A stretch of 64,000 nucleotides of DNA from Mariprofundus ferrooxydans PV-1. Lineage in GTDB: Bacteria; Pseudomonadota; Zetaproteobacteria; Mariprofundales; Mariprofundaceae. Shown piece by piece: positions 27,143 through 37,274 of this stretch. The stretch is taken from the NCBI RefSeq assembly GCF_000153765.1, contig NZ_DS022295.1, forward strand, positions 1,271,849 through 1,335,848, written 5' to 3'. The notes under the pieces were generated by a model, which did not search any database, was not told where the DNA came from, and saw nothing but the letters and a program-made list of their open reading frames with translations. Each line of letters begins with the position of its first letter. The stretch's first letter is position 1. The translations under genes were made by a program, and so were the position numbers.

Positions 27143-30100
27143 TCAACCCAGCGGCGTGAACAGAGACTCCAGATCGGCCGGTGTCCATAACGGCACCTTG
27201 CCGGCACCCTGCTGATGAATACTGTCGGCCAGTTCCCGCTTGCGATCCTGCATTTCGAGAATGCGCTCCTCCACCGTACCTTCGGTCAGCAGCTTGTAGA
27301 CAAACACCGCCTTATCCTGACCGATTCGATGGGCGCGGTCGGTTGCCTGCGCTTCCACGGCAGGATTCCACCACGGATCGTAATGGATCACTGTATCGGC
27401 AGCCGTCAGATTCAAACCTACGCCGCCAGCTTTCAGACTGATCAGAAACAGCGGCACTTCGCCGTTCTGAAAACGCTCTACAGGCGTTTCCCGATCGCGC
27501 GTCTGACCGGTCAGCTTGACGTAATCAATCCCTGCTGCGGTAACCTCTGCCTCAATCAACTTTAACATCGATGTAAACTGCGAGAAGAGCAGCACCCGTC
27601 GCCCCTCTTCAATCATCTCCGGCAACATCTCCATCAGCATGGTCAACTTGGCCGATGCGGGCAAGGCTCCCTGCAAACCGCTTACCAGTCTCGGATCGCA
27701 GCAGACCTGACGCATTTTCATCAAGGCATCGAGTACCACGATCTGACTCTGGGCTACACCCATGGAGGCAACGGCATCACGCACCCGCTTCTGCATGGCA
27801 AGGCGCACGCTCTCATACAGTTCCCGCTGCGCTCCCTCCATATCAACTGAACGAATGATCTCCGTCTTGTCAGGCAACTCCAGCGCCACCTGATCCTTGC
27901 CCCGTCTGAGCAGGAACGGGCGAATACGCATATTCAACGCATTCTGTCTGGCCTGATCGCCCTGTATCTCGATAGGTTTACGAAACACCTTCGCAAACTG
28001 GCGTTTATCATGCAAATAACCGGGCAGCAGAAAATCAAACTGAGCCCATAGCTCGCCCAGATGATTCTCCATCGGCGTGCCGGTGATGCACAGCTTATGG
28101 CTGGCCATAAGCCTGCGTACGCGTTGCGCCGCTTTCGAGCTCGCATTCTTGATATATTGCGCCTCATCAAGAATCAACAGATGCCACTGCTGTTGCTCCA
28201 GCACTTCAAAATCACGAACCAGCAACGGGTATGTCGTCAGTACAATATCAAAATCGGCAATCTCGGCGAACCGCTCCATCCGGTTCGGTCCGTGCAGTAC
28301 CAGCACAGACAAATCCGGGGTGAACTTTTTGGCTTCCCGCCGCCAGTTATGCATCAGGCTCGTTGGCGCAATCACCAGTGTCGGTTGCTGCAAACGGCCC
28401 GCCTCTTTTTCAATCAGAATATGCGTCAGCGCCTGTACCGTTTTACCCAGCCCCATATCATCGGCAAGAATTCCCGCCAGCTGCATCTGGCGCAGCATCT
28501 GCATCCAGTTGACGCCCTCATGCTGATAATCACGCAGTGTCGCCTGCAACCCTGCTGGCAGGACCGCTGCCGGCACTCTGGCAATATCAGCCAGTTGCCG
28601 CATCTGCTGCAGCCAGGCCGTGCTGCTCACCTGTACAGCCCCTCCACCCTCAAAATGCTCTTCCAGCGCCAGCATTTGCGGCACACTGAGAGTGGCTTCC
28701 GCGGCACCGCCGCTGGCAAAGACATCCAGCATATAGTGCAGAATATTGGCAATCGCATCCGCAGGAGCCGCCAGAAAACGGCCGTCAGCCATCGGCAGTG
28801 CAATGCTCTGTTGCTCACGCATCGCAGCCAGCGAGGCTTCGCTCAACAGCTTCGGTTGATTACCCACCCAGCGGGCCAACGCATCAATCAGGTCGACCTC
28901 CTCACCATCATCCAGCGTAGCGGTAAATGATGCATGCCCCATCAAGGCACTACTGACGCCCGACGACTCACCCAGCTGTAAATGCCATGAGTGCGCGGTT
29001 TCCATGCGAAACGGAAAATCATCCATCACTTCAATGACAAAACCCTGCTCTTTGAGGTCAGCGCACTCATACAGCATCCAGTCCGGCCACTGATCATCAT
29101 CGGGCAAAATAAAGTAGTGCTCATCCACCTCAACAGCGGGTGTCATACTCTGCTCCCTGAGCGGAAACAGACCGCTTGCACAGAGCGCATCCACAGCTCT
29201 GGCATGGGCTGCGGCGTCATAGGTATAATCAATGACCCGATCACCGCGAATGCTGCGAATCATCTCGGTCCGGCTGCTGTGAGTGATACGCTTGCCATCG
29301 TAATCCATGCAGAGACTGGCGACATGAAAGGCTTCCGGCTTGCGGTAATAGCCGCGACCTTGCGGTCGAATCGTTGTCAGTTGTAAACGGGGTATCGGCG
29401 TCACCTGCCTGCGCTCGTGCGTCAAAGCAAGCGGAGCAGGAACTCCGGGCGGCAGATGTTTCCGTACGGCCGCGAGCACTTCATCGCTACAGTCCAGTTC
29501 AACTGCAGGCATATTCAACAGAATTTCCGCCACCGTTGCCGGCTGGGCACTATCAATCGGTGCGCATATCGCCTTATGCACATCCAGAAACCAGGGCGGC
29601 GACGTCGGTATCACGATCTCATCGGCAGGCATATGCAGGGTCAGATACTGATCACCACGACTATTAAGCTGCCAGCGCCATTCACCTGCCCGCTTTTCGC
29701 CACGTTTGATCGCCGGCGCATCTTTGCTCTGCCAGTGACAGCGACCACTGGCCACTATGCGTTTGAGTATACGCAACCCGTCTTCACCCTGCAGGCGGTA
29801 GCCGTGCAAACTGCCGAGTGAGCGATCCATCGCCACTTCCCGTAAAATGCGTTCATCCGATGCCAGTAAATACTGGGGGGTATGGTGACTGAGGATGTTA
29901 ACCGGACTGTAAACGCTGGCCTTGCCGTAACCACCGTCCTTGAGCAGACGTGCAGTCAGGCATTGCATACGCACATTGCGCTCCCCATTGGGCTGCAATA
30001 TATAGAGCATGCGCTGCTTCACACTGTCGGGAAACTCATCACGCACCGGCTGTCCATCACGCACCTGATCCAGTGCACCCAGCCACTGGCCAAACGCAAA

Positions 30101-30430
30101 GGGAACCGGGCCGGTTGCCGCCTCGGCCTTTGCCTCAGCGTCAACCTCATCCTGCTCATTCATCCAGGCATAAAGTGCAGCCGCCACATGCTTGCAGTCC
30201 GCCCCCACCGGACAGGAGCAGTGGGATACCAGCTCTGCTTTGCTGGTAAAGCGAATATGCAGCTTATAGGGATCACTCTCTTTCCCGCGTACCGAAGCTG
30301 CCAGCAACCCGTCATCCATCGCCAGATCAAGAACATGACCCAGTCGATAATAGGCTTTGCCACGCGTGCTACAGGCGCGGCCCAGCCACTGCTGAATACG
30401 TTTTTCACTGATCCGGGGCCATTCAGTCAT
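27143..30430 (-). CDS. SWIM-zinc-finger SNF2-family helicase
   Basis: Double-stranded DNA translocase of 1095 residues. The N-terminal SWIM zinc finger is [11 protein letters not shown] (about 73-83), then a long linker, then the SNF2 core: motif [13 protein letters not shown], motif [10 protein letters not shown], motif [16 protein letters not shown], and C-lobe motifs [17 protein letters not shown] and [10 protein letters not shown]. Bacterial members of this HepA-like group are linked to transcription recycling or repair. The ATG at 30430 overlaps the uvrB stop by 8 nt (ATGACTGA), so it forms an operon with uvrB, favouring a repair-related role. Confidence 0.93.
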   Translation of the reverse strand: MTEWPRISEKRIQQWLGRACSTRGKAYYRLGHVLDLAMDDGLLAASVRGKESDPYKLHIRFTSKAELVSHCSCPVGADCKHVAAALYAWMNEQDEVDAEAKAEAATGPVPFAFGQWLGALDQVRDGQPVRDEFPDSVKQRMLYILQPNGERNVRMQCLTARLLKDGGYGKASVYSPVNILSHHTPQYLLASDERILREVAMDRSLGSLHGYRLQGEDGLRILKRIVASGRCHWQSKDAPAIKRGEKRAGEWRWQLNSRGDQYLTLHMPADEIVIPTSPPWFLDVHKAICAPIDSAQPATVAEILLNMPAVELDCSDEVLAAVRKHLPPGVPAPLALTHERRQVTPIPRLQLTTIRPQGRGYYRKPEAFHVASLCMDYDGKRITHSSRTEMIRSIRGDRVIDYTYDAAAHARAVDALCASGLFPLREQSMTPAVEVDEHYFILPDDDQWPDWMLYECADLKEQGFVIEVMDDFPFRMETAHSWHLQLGESSGVSSALMGHASFTATLDDGEEVDLIDALARWVGNQPKLLSEASLAAMREQQSIALPMADGRFLAAPADAIANILHYMLDVFASGGAAEATLSVPQMLALEEHFEGGGAVQVSSTAWLQQMRQLADIARVPAAVLPAGLQATLRDYQHEGVNWMQMLRQMQLAGILADDMGLGKTVQALTHILIEKEAGRLQQPTLVIAPTSLMHNWRREAKKFTPDLSVLVLHGPNRMERFAEIADFDIVLTTYPLLVRDFEVLEQQQWHLLILDEAQYIKNASSKAAQRVRRLMASHKLCITGTPMENHLGELWAQFDFLLPGYLHDKRQFAKVFRKPIEIQGDQARQNALNMRIRPFLLRRGKDQVALELPDKTEIIRSVDMEGAQRELYESVRLAMQKRVRDAVASMGVAQSQIVVLDALMKMRQVCCDPRLVSGLQGALPASAKLTMLMEMLPEMIEEGRRVLLFSQFTSMLKLIEAEVTAAGIDYVKLTGQTRDRETPVERFQNGEVPLFLISLKAGGVGLNLTAADTVIHYDPWWNPAVEAQATDRAHRIGQDKAVFVYKLLTEGTVEERILEMQDRKRELADSIHQQGAGKVPLWTPADLESLFTPLG

Positions 30431-32402
30431 CTGCAATTTCCTTTAACTGTATTCTCTCGTCTCTGTAGCGCGCCGCATCCTCAAAGCGCAGGTCGGCTGC
30501 AGCCTCGGCCATCAACCTCTCCAGCTCGCTCATACGTTGCTGCTTTTGTGCCGACGTCATCGGCTCCGGCTCCGCAACTTCCGGAATATGGGCATAATCC
30601 ATTTCATATACCGAGCCGAGAATATCCTTGATCTCCGATTTCACCGTCTGCGGCGTAATCCCGTGTTCGGCATTGTATGCCAACTGCCGCACCCTGCGGC
30701 GCCGCGTCTCATCCATCGCCCGCTGCATGGAGTTGGTGATCTTGTCCGCATAGAGAATCACCCGCCCTTCGATATTACGCGCCGCCCGACCAATAGTCTG
30801 GGTCAGGGAGCGTTCCGAGCGCAGAAATCCCTCTTTATCGGCATCAAAAATTGCCACCAGCGCCACTTCCGGCAGATCCAGTCCCTCACGTAACAGGTTA
30901 ATGCCGACCAGCACATCAAACACGCCCAGTCTTAAATCGCGCAAAATCTCCATACGCTCCACTGTATCGATATCCGAATGCAGATAACGCACCCGCATAC
31001 CGAGGTTATTCAGATATTCGGTCAGATCCTCTGCCATGCGTTTGGTCAGACAGGTAGCCAGCACACGGAAACCGGTCTCAATCACCGGCGTTGCCGCCGA
31101 CACAAAGTCATCCACCTGTGTCCCTGCCGGCCGCACCTCCACTTCCGGATCAACCAGCCCTGTTGGCCGGATCACCTGCTCAACAATAACACCCCCGCAC
31201 TGCTCCATCTCATAGGGGCCGGGCGTGGCCGAAACATAAATAGCCTGCGGCACAATCGCCTCAAATTCGGGAAACTGCAGCGGCCGGTTATCCAGCGCCG
31301 AAGGCAGGCGAAAACCGAAATCCACCAGCGTGGTTTTGCGCGAACGATCGCCTTTGAACATGCCACCGATCTGCGGCACCGTGACATGCGATTCATCGAG
31401 CATGACCAGTGCATTATTGGGCAGGTAATCGAGCAGCGTCGGCGGCGCTTCACCGGGCTGACGCCCTGTCAGATGACGCGAGTAATTCTCCACGCCCGAG
31501 CAATAGCCCACCTCCTGGATCATCTCCAGATCAAACACGGTACGCTGCTCCAGCCGTTGCGCCTCAACCAGCTTGTTGTTGTCATGCAATTCGGCCAGCC
31601 GCTCGGCCAGTTCATTACGAATAGCCTCCATCGCCCGGAGCAGGTGCTCACGCGGCGTAACAAAATGGCTCTTCGGGAAAATGGTATATTTATGCAATGA
31701 TTCTATACGTCGCCCGGTCAACGGATCAAAACGGCTGATGGCATCCACGTCATCGCCGAAAAACTCTATGCGAACGGCAAAATCCTCGGCATGTGCCGGA
31801 AACACCTCCAGCACATCCCCGCGCAAACGGAATGTACCGCGATGAAAATCCATATCATTGCGCTGATATTGCAGCTCAACCAGTTTATTGACTGCTGCCC
31901 GCTGATCGGTCTCACGTCCCACTTCAACATAGAGCAGCATCTCGGCATAGGCCTCGGGGCTGCCCAGACCATAAATACAGGAGACCGATGACACGATAAT
32001 GACATCCTCCCGCTCAAGCAGTGCGCGCGTGGCGGCATGGCGCATGCGATCAATCTGCTCATTGATCGCCGAATCCTTTTCGATATAGGTATCCGACTGC
32101 GGCACATAGGCTTCCGGCTGGTAATAATCGTAATAGGAGACGAAATACTCAACCGCATTATCGGGGAAAAACTGTTTAAACTCTCCATATAACTGTGCTG
32201 CCAGCGTCTTGTTTGGTGCCATAATCAGTGTCGGCTTCTGCGTACGCTCAATCACGCAGGCCATGGTATAGGTCTTGCCCGAGCCGGTAACACCCAGCAA
32301 TGTCTGGTGGCGGGCACCTTCGCCTACCCCCTTCACCAATTCTGCAATAGCCTGCGGCTGATCGCCGCGTGGCGTGAAATCACCTGCCAGTTTAAAACGC
32401 AT
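30423..32402 (-). CDS. uvrB: Excinuclease ABC subunit B
   Basis: Helicase-like damage verification subunit of nucleotide excision repair, 659 residues. Motifs include Walker [12 protein letters not shown], the beta-hairpin region [12 protein letters not shown], the [16 protein letters not shown] segment, QTIGRAARN, and the C-terminal UVR motif ([15 protein letters not shown]) that contacts UvrC. The ATG at 32402 starts [19 protein letters not shown], matching family starts. It is translationally coupled to the SNF2 helicase gene downstream. Confidence 0.98.
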   Translation of the reverse strand: MRFKLAGDFTPRGDQPQAIAELVKGVGEGARHQTLLGVTGSGKTYTMACVIERTQKPTLIMAPNKTLAAQLYGEFKQFFPDNAVEYFVSYYDYYQPEAYVPQSDTYIEKDSAINEQIDRMRHAATRALLEREDVIIVSSVSCIYGLGSPEAYAEMLLYVEVGRETDQRAAVNKLVELQYQRNDMDFHRGTFRLRGDVLEVFPAHAEDFAVRIEFFGDDVDAISRFDPLTGRRIESLHKYTIFPKSHFVTPREHLLRAMEAIRNELAERLAELHDNNKLVEAQRLEQRTVFDLEMIQEVGYCSGVENYSRHLTGRQPGEAPPTLLDYLPNNALVMLDESHVTVPQIGGMFKGDRSRKTTLVDFGFRLPSALDNRPLQFPEFEAIVPQAIYVSATPGPYEMEQCGGVIVEQVIRPTGLVDPEVEVRPAGTQVDDFVSAATPVIETGFRVLATCLTKRMAEDLTEYLNNLGMRVRYLHSDIDTVERMEILRDLRLGVFDVLVGINLLREGLDLPEVALVAIFDADKEGFLRSERSLTQTIGRAARNIEGRVILYADKITNSMQRAMDETRRRRVRQLAYNAEHGITPQTVKSEIKDILGSVYEMDYAHIPEVAEPEPMTSAQKQQRMSELERLMAEAAADLRFEDAARYRDERIQLKEIADD

Positions 32403-32702
32403 CGCGCGATACTACCGCAGCTCTCCATGCTGACCAGCCCGGTCTTGCCTCTCATCCCTTCGACGCACTATTACTGCAGGCGAAAAACCCCTGTGACGAC
32501 CAAACTTTGCAGGCATGCGGGAGCCACTCAGGTAATCGCATCAATATATTGCACCGCAGGGATGCCGAACCGGCTTTCTGCCCGGCCTCACGGTTGATCG
32601 GCAGAGGTCTGTGTCATATGATAAGAGGCATCTCATCCGAAACTGATTTCAGCGCAGGAGCACAATAATTCAGCATCTCCCGAAAGGGCAAAAGGAGATA
32701 CC
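32403..32702. other. Divergent intergenic region between uvrB and sixA
   Basis: 300 nt that must contain the uvrB promoter (minus) and the sixA promoter (plus). I see no protein-coding frame, no strong hairpin, no LexA box (CTGTN8ACAG) and no recognisable riboswitch. The only clear signal is an AAAGGAG ribosome site at the right end for sixA. Confidence 0.5.
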
Positions 32703-33200
32703 ATGAAACGTATGATTCTACTCAGACATGCCAAATCGAGCTGGGCCCAACCCGCCCTGAATGATTTTGAACGGCCGTTGAACAAGCGCGGCAAACGCGA
32801 TGCGCCAATCATGGGCATGCGGCTGAAACGTCAAAAAAAACTGCCTGATAAAATCGTCAGCAGCCCGGCAAAGCGAGCCATCAGCACGGCCGGAATCATC
32901 GCAAAGCAGCTGGATATACCGAAATCCGCTATCCGCAAAGAGCCGGGTATTTATGATGCATCTGCCATTGAATTACTGGCCATTATACGTAACTGGCAAA
33001 ATGCATGGGAAACCGTACTCATGGTAGGTCACATGCCGGGAATTGCCGATCTGGCGTGGCTGTTGGTCGAAAACGAGGTCGGTCCGGTACCGACATGCAG
33101 CGTGCTTGAGATCGAGCTGGAGATCAATCACTGGTCCGATGCCGGCCCCGGTTGCGGTCGCTTAGCATGCGTAATGACACCTAAAGAGAGTGCAGGGTAG
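32703..33200 (+). CDS. sixA: Histidine phosphatase of the SixA type
   Basis: 165-residue member of the histidine phosphatase superfamily. It has the RHG-type motif LLRHAKSSW with the catalytic His near residue 9, a second Arg/Glu region (SSPAKRAISTAGII), and the second catalytic His in LMVGHMPGIADLA. SixA dephosphorylates His-phosphotransfer domains such as ArcB-HPt or PTS proteins. The small size without extra domains suits SixA better than cofactor-dependent mutases. The ATG at 32703 follows AAAGGAG. Confidence 0.85.
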   Translation: MKRMILLRHAKSSWAQPALNDFERPLNKRGKRDAPIMGMRLKRQKKLPDKIVSSPAKRAISTAGIIAKQLDIPKSAIRKEPGIYDASAIELLAIIRNWQNAWETVLMVGHMPGIADLAWLLVENEVGPVPTCSVLEIELEINHWSDAGPGCGRLACVMTPKESAG

Positions 33201-33266
33201 CCTGCCTGTAGTTTATTCCTTGTCCGTTGGCGGAGCGTATCAGAAAGGCACAAGGTACTGAGTATT

Positions 33267-33689
33267 CTAATGCTCGGAGTTAACCTTGATACACTTCTCC
33301 AGAAACGCGTTATCCTTGATGGCCAGTAATTTAGCCCCGCGATAAAACAGCGCCTGCTCTTTTTCTCCTGCCTTGCCATGGACAAGAGCAACAGCCCACA
33401 AATCCCTGAGTAATTGTACCCGCTCACGCATCGGCAGCTCCCGCAGCGCTGCAACAGAGCCTGGCCTCTGTTGTCCCGGGCCATAGCTGTCGATTTTTCC
33501 ACGCACCGTGGCCGGATCAAAATGGTATACATGCACGAGAATTTTTGTCAGCGCTTCGATTTCCCGCTCGTCAGGTTTGCCATCCAGCCACGCCATCTGC
33601 ATCAGGAAATTCAGGACCAGCTGTTGAAGCCGTTCCCGGCTGAGCTGCGTAGGTTGGCTCTGACTGCTTCTGAACATATCGAAGAACAT
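33267..33689 (-). CDS. TerB-like (tellurite resistance/DjlA-type) helical protein
   Basis: 140 residues, all-helical, containing the TerB-type acidic segment MQMAWLDGKPDEREIEAL and LRDLWAVALVHGKAGEKEQA, which fit the repeated Asp-rich motif of the TerB fold. TerB domains bind metals and occur in envelope-stress proteins; specific function here is unknown. The start at 33689 has GGGGGAG upstream. It converges with sixA across 66 nt and lies upstream of trmB on the same strand, 92 nt apart. Confidence 0.7.
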   Translation of the reverse strand: MFFDMFRSSQSQPTQLSRERLQQLVLNFLMQMAWLDGKPDEREIEALTKILVHVYHFDPATVRGKIDSYGPGQQRPGSVAALRELPMRERVQLLRDLWAVALVHGKAGEKEQALFYRGAKLLAIKDNAFLEKCIKVNSEH

Positions 33690-33781
33690 ACGGACTCCCC
33701 CTTCGGTTACGCTGTAAGTGCATATAAATCAGGAGATCAGGGCGCCCGATTTACAGACCTTAACCATCAATTTCAGACTAA

Positions 33782-34483
33782 TCACTCCTTCACATAGTGC
33801 AAGAACTGACTAACACGACCGGCGCGCAGGCCGCGCTGCTCGAATTTGGTTTCAGGCCGGTCTGCATCGCGATCAATATAGCCGCCGACTCCGGCGACAT
33901 TTTTCAGCCCCGGCGTGGCGTCCAGAATATCGCGCATCCATTCAGCCAGATCCGGCTTGTCGCTGGCCAGCTTGATAAAGCCGCCCGGCTTCAGACGGGA
34001 AACCATCAGCGCGGCAAAATCTTTCTGGATAATCCTGCGCTTGTGATGTCTCGCTTTCGGCCATGGATCGGGATGATTGACGAACAGACCATCGAGTTGT
34101 TCTGCAGCAACCTGGTGTTCCAATACATACTGTGCCGGCAATTGCGTGATACGGGTACGCTCGATCACGCCTGCATCCTCCAGTCGCCCCACCGCCTTGG
34201 CGACACCAGGCAGGTATATCTCAACACCGATCAGGATCCACTCCGGATGAGACTCGGCCAAATGCACGAGGAAATCACCATTTCCGAAACCGATCTCCAT
34301 CACTACCGGCGAGCCTGCCGGAATATTGGCATCGGCCAGTGTTTTCTCTTTCGGCAAACCGATCAGCGGCAACCAGTGCAGCAGGCGCGCCTCCTGGCCC
34401 GTGGTGACAAAACCGTTCTTGCGTCCGTGGGTACGCATCTCATGCTGAATAAACTGATCTCTGAATTCTTTTGAAAGTCGCAT
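33782..34483 (-). CDS. trmB: tRNA (guanine-N7)-methyltransferase
   Basis: SAM-dependent enzyme that makes m7G46 in tRNA variable loops. 233 residues with the SAM site MEIGFGNGDFLVHLA, the substrate-recognition motif HPDPWPKARHHKRR and the C-terminal signature TKFEQRG. The start at 34483 (MRLSKEFRD) is preferred over an upstream TTG at 34504. Its upstream leader is short because a terminator for the cytochrome b561 gene ends about 40 nt before the ATG. Confidence 0.95.
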   Translation of the reverse strand: MRLSKEFRDQFIQHEMRTHGRKNGFVTTGQEARLLHWLPLIGLPKEKTLADANIPAGSPVVMEIGFGNGDFLVHLAESHPEWILIGVEIYLPGVAKAVGRLEDAGVIERTRITQLPAQYVLEHQVAAEQLDGLFVNHPDPWPKARHHKRRIIQKDFAALMVSRLKPGGFIKLASDKPDLAEWMRDILDATPGLKNVAGVGGYIDRDADRPETKFEQRGLRAGRVSQFLHYVKE

Positions 34484-34523
34484 GCGGCCAATATTACGGC
34501 GCAAAGCGCATTAGCCAACCGGT

Positions 34524-34569
34524 AATAAAAAACAGGGCGCGCCGACGCTGACTGCGCCATGATCCCTGT
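34524..34569 (-). terminator. Intrinsic terminator downstream of the cytochrome b561 gene
   Basis: On the minus strand ACAGGG (34564-34569) pairs with CCCTGT (34532-34537), with additional GGCGC/GCGCC pairing inside, followed by TTTTTTATTA (34523-34531). It lies between the cytochrome gene and trmB, both read leftwards. Confidence 0.75.
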
Positions 34570-34576
34570 AGATCAT

Positions 34577-34622
34577 CCTTGCCGGTATATGCCGGGCAAG
34601 GGCCTCATCATAAGGCCCTTGC
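34577..34622 (-). repeat. Overlapping alternative hairpins after the cytochrome b561 gene
   Basis: GCAAGGGCCT (34596-34605) pairs perfectly with AGGCCCTTGC (34613-34622). The same GCAAGG segment can instead pair leftwards: CCGGGCAAGG (34592-34601) with CCTTGCCGG (34577-34585), one bulged G. The two stems are mutually exclusive, as in attenuators. No T-run follows either one. Confidence 0.5.
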
Positions 34623-34631
34623 TGCACTGTA

Positions 34632-35255
34632 TTAATCCCGATCAACCTGCTTGCGGCCAGTAACCATAGCGCGAACCAGATTCTCGCGGCCCAGCATACT
34701 GGATAAGGCCACACCGCCCAGGTGAAGAAAGATCAACACCAGCATAAAGCTAACACACGCCTCGTGTGCCTCTTCCCAGAACTCATCGCCTTTTCCATGA
34801 CGCTCTCCATGTTCCCAGTCATGAGCCTGGGCGGCCGGAATACCCAGCGAGAGAGTGGTTGCAACCAGAGGCCCTTTGCCCTCAGCCTCATAAGCCTTGA
34901 GTCCCGTCCAGCTGGTAGCCATCAGACCGAGCAGCAACAGGATGACCATCAGGCCGCCCGCCGGATTATGGCCCAGATAACGTTTCGGATGCCGGGCAGG
35001 CAGGCTTTTGAGATGGGCCATGATTTCTGCCGGGCTGTAGATAAAATCGCTAAAACGGGCATGGCGGCTACCAATAAGCCCCCACACAATTCTATAGGCC
35101 AGCAGAGCGATAATCACATAGCCGGCCCAGGCGTGCAGCGTCTCTGTTTCAACTTCACCGGTGATATAGGCGATAACAAAAAATGCCACCAGCCCCCAGT
35201 GGAACAAACGTATACTGATGTCCCAAACCTTGATTGATGAAGTATCATGCATCAT
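34632..35255 (-). CDS. Di-haem cytochrome b561-family membrane protein
   Basis: 207 residues with four membrane helices and conserved His positions (SIRLFHWGLVAFFVIAY, HAWAGYVIIALLAYRIVWG, NPAGGLMVILLLLGLMATSW and LVLIFLHLGGVALSSML). The motif RLFHW and GSRHARFSDF fit the Ni/Fe-hydrogenase-type cytochrome b family, which passes electrons between quinol and soluble partners. A His-rich segment (AHDWEHGERHGKGDEFWEEAH) sits between helices 3 and 4. The start is ATG 35255 after CAGGAGGTG. No cytochrome c or hydrogenase gene is next to it. Confidence 0.85.
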   Translation of the reverse strand: MMHDTSSIKVWDISIRLFHWGLVAFFVIAYITGEVETETLHAWAGYVIIALLAYRIVWGLIGSRHARFSDFIYSPAEIMAHLKSLPARHPKRYLGHNPAGGLMVILLLLGLMATSWTGLKAYEAEGKGPLVATTLSLGIPAAQAHDWEHGERHGKGDEFWEEAHEACVSFMLVLIFLHLGGVALSSMLGRENLVRAMVTGRKQVDRD

Positions 35256-35544
35256 GTCACCTCCTGTCAGGAATGTATCGCTAGTTTAAATACTCTGTCT
35301 GAAATGGGGCTGAACAGCTATTGGAGAAAAGAATCCGCGCCTGCTCCTGGCCACGCAGATTGCTTGCAACCCCCGTCATATCAGCACATGGCTTGAACGA
35401 TGGGCGGCAACTGATACCAGTGTTCGCGCCAGATTCCGGAAAAGGCAGCCAAAATTCTACATGCTTACAAACCATCCAATATGTAGCATAGGCTTTCATA
35501 CACATACCACTATGCGCCGAACAGGCGCTAAATCAGGAGTATTT

Positions 35545-35868
35545 ATGTTTCGCACAACCATTTTACTGGCCCTGCTGAGCCTGCCGGCTATCAGCGCTAG
35601 CGCCGCCACCTATACCTACACCATCGATCACGGCACGCCGGGCGTGATTGCCAGTGAATCAAAAATGGCACGGCTGGTTATTATCGCATCCGGCGATTGC
35701 AGCAATATTCCCTATGAAGTGATCGCCGATGGGGTCAAATCCCTAGGTGGTCACTTCGACCTCAAAAAGCCGCTGTCACTGCCGCTGGATTTCACCACCG
35801 TAACCCTCTCCTGTGACCACCACGGCGTGCAGGCCTCAATCAACAAAAAGGGCAACTCCCTGTTTTAA
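35545..35868 (+). CDS. Small secreted protein of unknown function
   Basis: 107 residues with a signal peptide (MFRTTILLALLSLPAISASA, cleavage after ASA) and a mature part of about 87 residues with two cysteines (GDCSNIP and LSCDHHGVQ) that could form a disulphide. I do not recognise a family. The ATG at 35545 follows AGGAG; the frame is open upstream but the signal peptide fixes the start. It is divergent from the cytochrome b561 gene; the roughly 290 nt between them should hold both promoters. It is followed by a large inverted repeat. Confidence 0.7.
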   Translation: MFRTTILLALLSLPAISASAATYTYTIDHGTPGVIASESKMARLVIIASGDCSNIPYEVIADGVKSLGGHFDLKKPLSLPLDFTTVTLSCDHHGVQASINKKGNSLF

Positions 35869-35889
35869 TCAAAGCTCACAGATCACCAT

Positions 35890-35986
35890 AAGGCACGAGG
35901 TCACAAAAAAGAACATCGGAATGGCGTATCCGATCGCGATGTCGGATGACAAGCCACAGATGTTTAACGTTGTGACCTCGTGCCTT
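35890..35986. repeat. 97-nt inverted-repeat element (16-bp perfect arms)
   Basis: AAGGCACGAGGTCACA at 35890-35905 is the exact reverse complement of TGTGACCTCGTGCCTT at 35971-35986. Inside, AACATC (35912-35917) pairs with GATGTT (35959-35964), and ATCCGA/TCGGAT repeats lie near the middle, so the whole unit can fold as one long hairpin. It stands between the secreted-protein gene and the YbjQ-like gene. It is either a REP/MITE-type repeat or a transcription barrier. Confidence 0.75.
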
Positions 35987-36015
35987 GTGACCCTCTATTT
36001 CATCAGGAGTTCAGC

Positions 36016-36339
36016 ATGCTGCTTAGCACGACACCGACCATCGAAGGAAAATCGATCACCGACTACAAGGGCATCGTGGTCGGCGAGGCTATCCTCGGCA
36101 CCAATATCTTCCGGGATATGTTCGCCGGCATCCGTGATATTGTCGGCGGGCGCTCGGCCGCTTATGAAAAAGAGCTGGCCAAATCGCGCGAAATTGCTTT
36201 TGCCGAGTTGCAGGAGCGTGCTGCAGAGCTCGGCGCCAATGGCGTTGTCGGGATTGATATCGATTATGAAGTGGTCGGCAAGGACGGCAGCATGATGATG
36301 GTCAGTGTCTGCGGCACGGCTGTAACGCTATCTAGATAG
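36016..36339 (+). CDS. YbjQ/UPF0145-family protein
   Basis: 107 residues matching the YbjQ family (UPF0145, heavy-metal-binding DUF74): [20 protein letters not shown], then [38 protein letters not shown] and a final VCGTAVTL. Family members form pentamers of unknown physiological role. The start at ATG 36016 follows CAGGAG. Convergent with def across 54 nt, where TTCACCC/GGGTGAA (36360-36381) could act as a weak terminator hairpin. Confidence 0.88.
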   Translation: MLLSTTPTIEGKSITDYKGIVVGEAILGTNIFRDMFAGIRDIVGGRSAAYEKELAKSREIAFAELQERAAELGANGVVGIDIDYEVVGKDGSMMMVSVCGTAVTLSR

Positions 36340-36393
36340 TCGGCAACGACTTCCGGCTGTTCACCCTGACTTGTGGGTGAATGCTTCGGCTGA

Positions 36394-36936
36394 TCAGCTT
36401 TTGTAGAGCTTTTTCATCTTCTTGGTGATCATCCGGCGTTTGAGCGGGCTGAGGTAGTCGATAAACAACTTCCCGTCCAGATGATCAAACTCATGCTGCA
36501 AGGCCACAGCCTGGAAACCATCGAAATCCTGTTCATGCTGTACACCGTGCTCATCAAACCAGCGCAAACGAAGCGCTGCAGGCCGGCTTACATCACCCCA
36601 GGTCTCGGGTACCGACAAGCACCCCTCCTCCCACGTCTCCATTTCATCGGATTTCCAGAGAAACTCGGGATTAATCCAGACTTTCAATTCACGGTGACCA
36701 CCCGGCAGATCGCCATCGTGTCGCACTTCCTTGTCGCGCCAGACCGTATCAGTCACCGCAATACGCAGTAATTCACCAACCTGCGGCGCCGCCAGCCCGA
36801 CACCGGGCGCATCGTACATTGTATCGGCCATATCCCTGATCAACTCTTTTACTTCATCGCTCAGCGGAAATTCGACCGGTCGGGAAACCTGCACCAGGCG
36901 ATCATCCGGATGTATCAGTATCTCGCGCACAGCCAC
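36394..36936 (-). CDS. def: Peptide deformylase
   Basis: Removes the formyl group from nascent protein N-termini. 180 residues with all three motifs: GVGLAAPQVG, EGCLSVP (metal-binding Cys) and QHEFDHLDG (HEXXH metal site, catalytic Glu). I place the start at GTG 36936, sharing one nucleotide with the TAG stop of the tautomerase gene (TAGTG) behind a GGGGGG ribosome site; an ATG at 36957 would add seven residues. Being last in the rnf operon rather than next to fmt is unusual. Confidence 0.93.
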   Translation of the reverse strand: MAVREILIHPDDRLVQVSRPVEFPLSDEVKELIRDMADTMYDAPGVGLAAPQVGELLRIAVTDTVWRDKEVRHDGDLPGGHRELKVWINPEFLWKSDEMETWEEGCLSVPETWGDVSRPAALRLRWFDEHGVQHEQDFDGFQAVALQHEFDHLDGKLFIDYLSPLKRRMITKKMKKLYKS

Positions 36937-37274
36937 TAGAATGTCCCCCCGTTCCAACCGAACATGGCCCTCTCGGGTGCGGCAAACTCGATATAGATAC
37001 GGGCGGCATCCAGTCCCAACTCGCGTGTCAGCAGCGCAGACAATCGTGCTGACAGCGCTTCTGTCTTGCTATCACTCAGCCCCAGACTCTTGAGCTCGAT
37101 AAACGCCAGCGGCGCATCTGAGCCGGCAAACAGCATCGGACGCGCATCGGATATTTCCACCATAACATAGCTTTCCGGTTTGCCCAATGCCGCAGCAACC
37201 TCAGCGGAGGCCGTCTGCAACAAGGCATCGGTATCCGGAATCCGAATATTGGTATGAATATGCAGGTACGGCAT
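36936..37274 (-). CDS. MIF-family tautomerase
   Basis: 112 residues beginning MPYLHIHTN; the Pro exposed after Met removal is the catalytic base in tautomerases. Internal segments KPESYVMVEI, PLAFIELKSLG and AARIYIEFAAPERAMFGWNGGTF follow the MIF/phenylpyruvate tautomerase pattern. The gene starts on the rnfE stop codon (TGATG) and ends on the def start codon, so it is embedded in the rnf-def transcript. Substrate unknown. Confidence 0.85.
   Translation of the reverse strand: MPYLHIHTNIRIPDTDALLQTASAEVAAALGKPESYVMVEISDARPMLFAGSDAPLAFIELKSLGLSDSKTEALSARLSALLTRELGLDAARIYIEFAAPERAMFGWNGGTF

Noticed and set aside
28061-28930. 289-codon plus-strand frame opposite the SNF2 helicase gene
   Set aside because: It lies wholly antisense to helicase motifs and has no ribosome site.
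32403-32702. LexA (SOS) box in front of uvrB
   Set aside because: No CTGT-N8-ACAG match was seen in the intergenic region.
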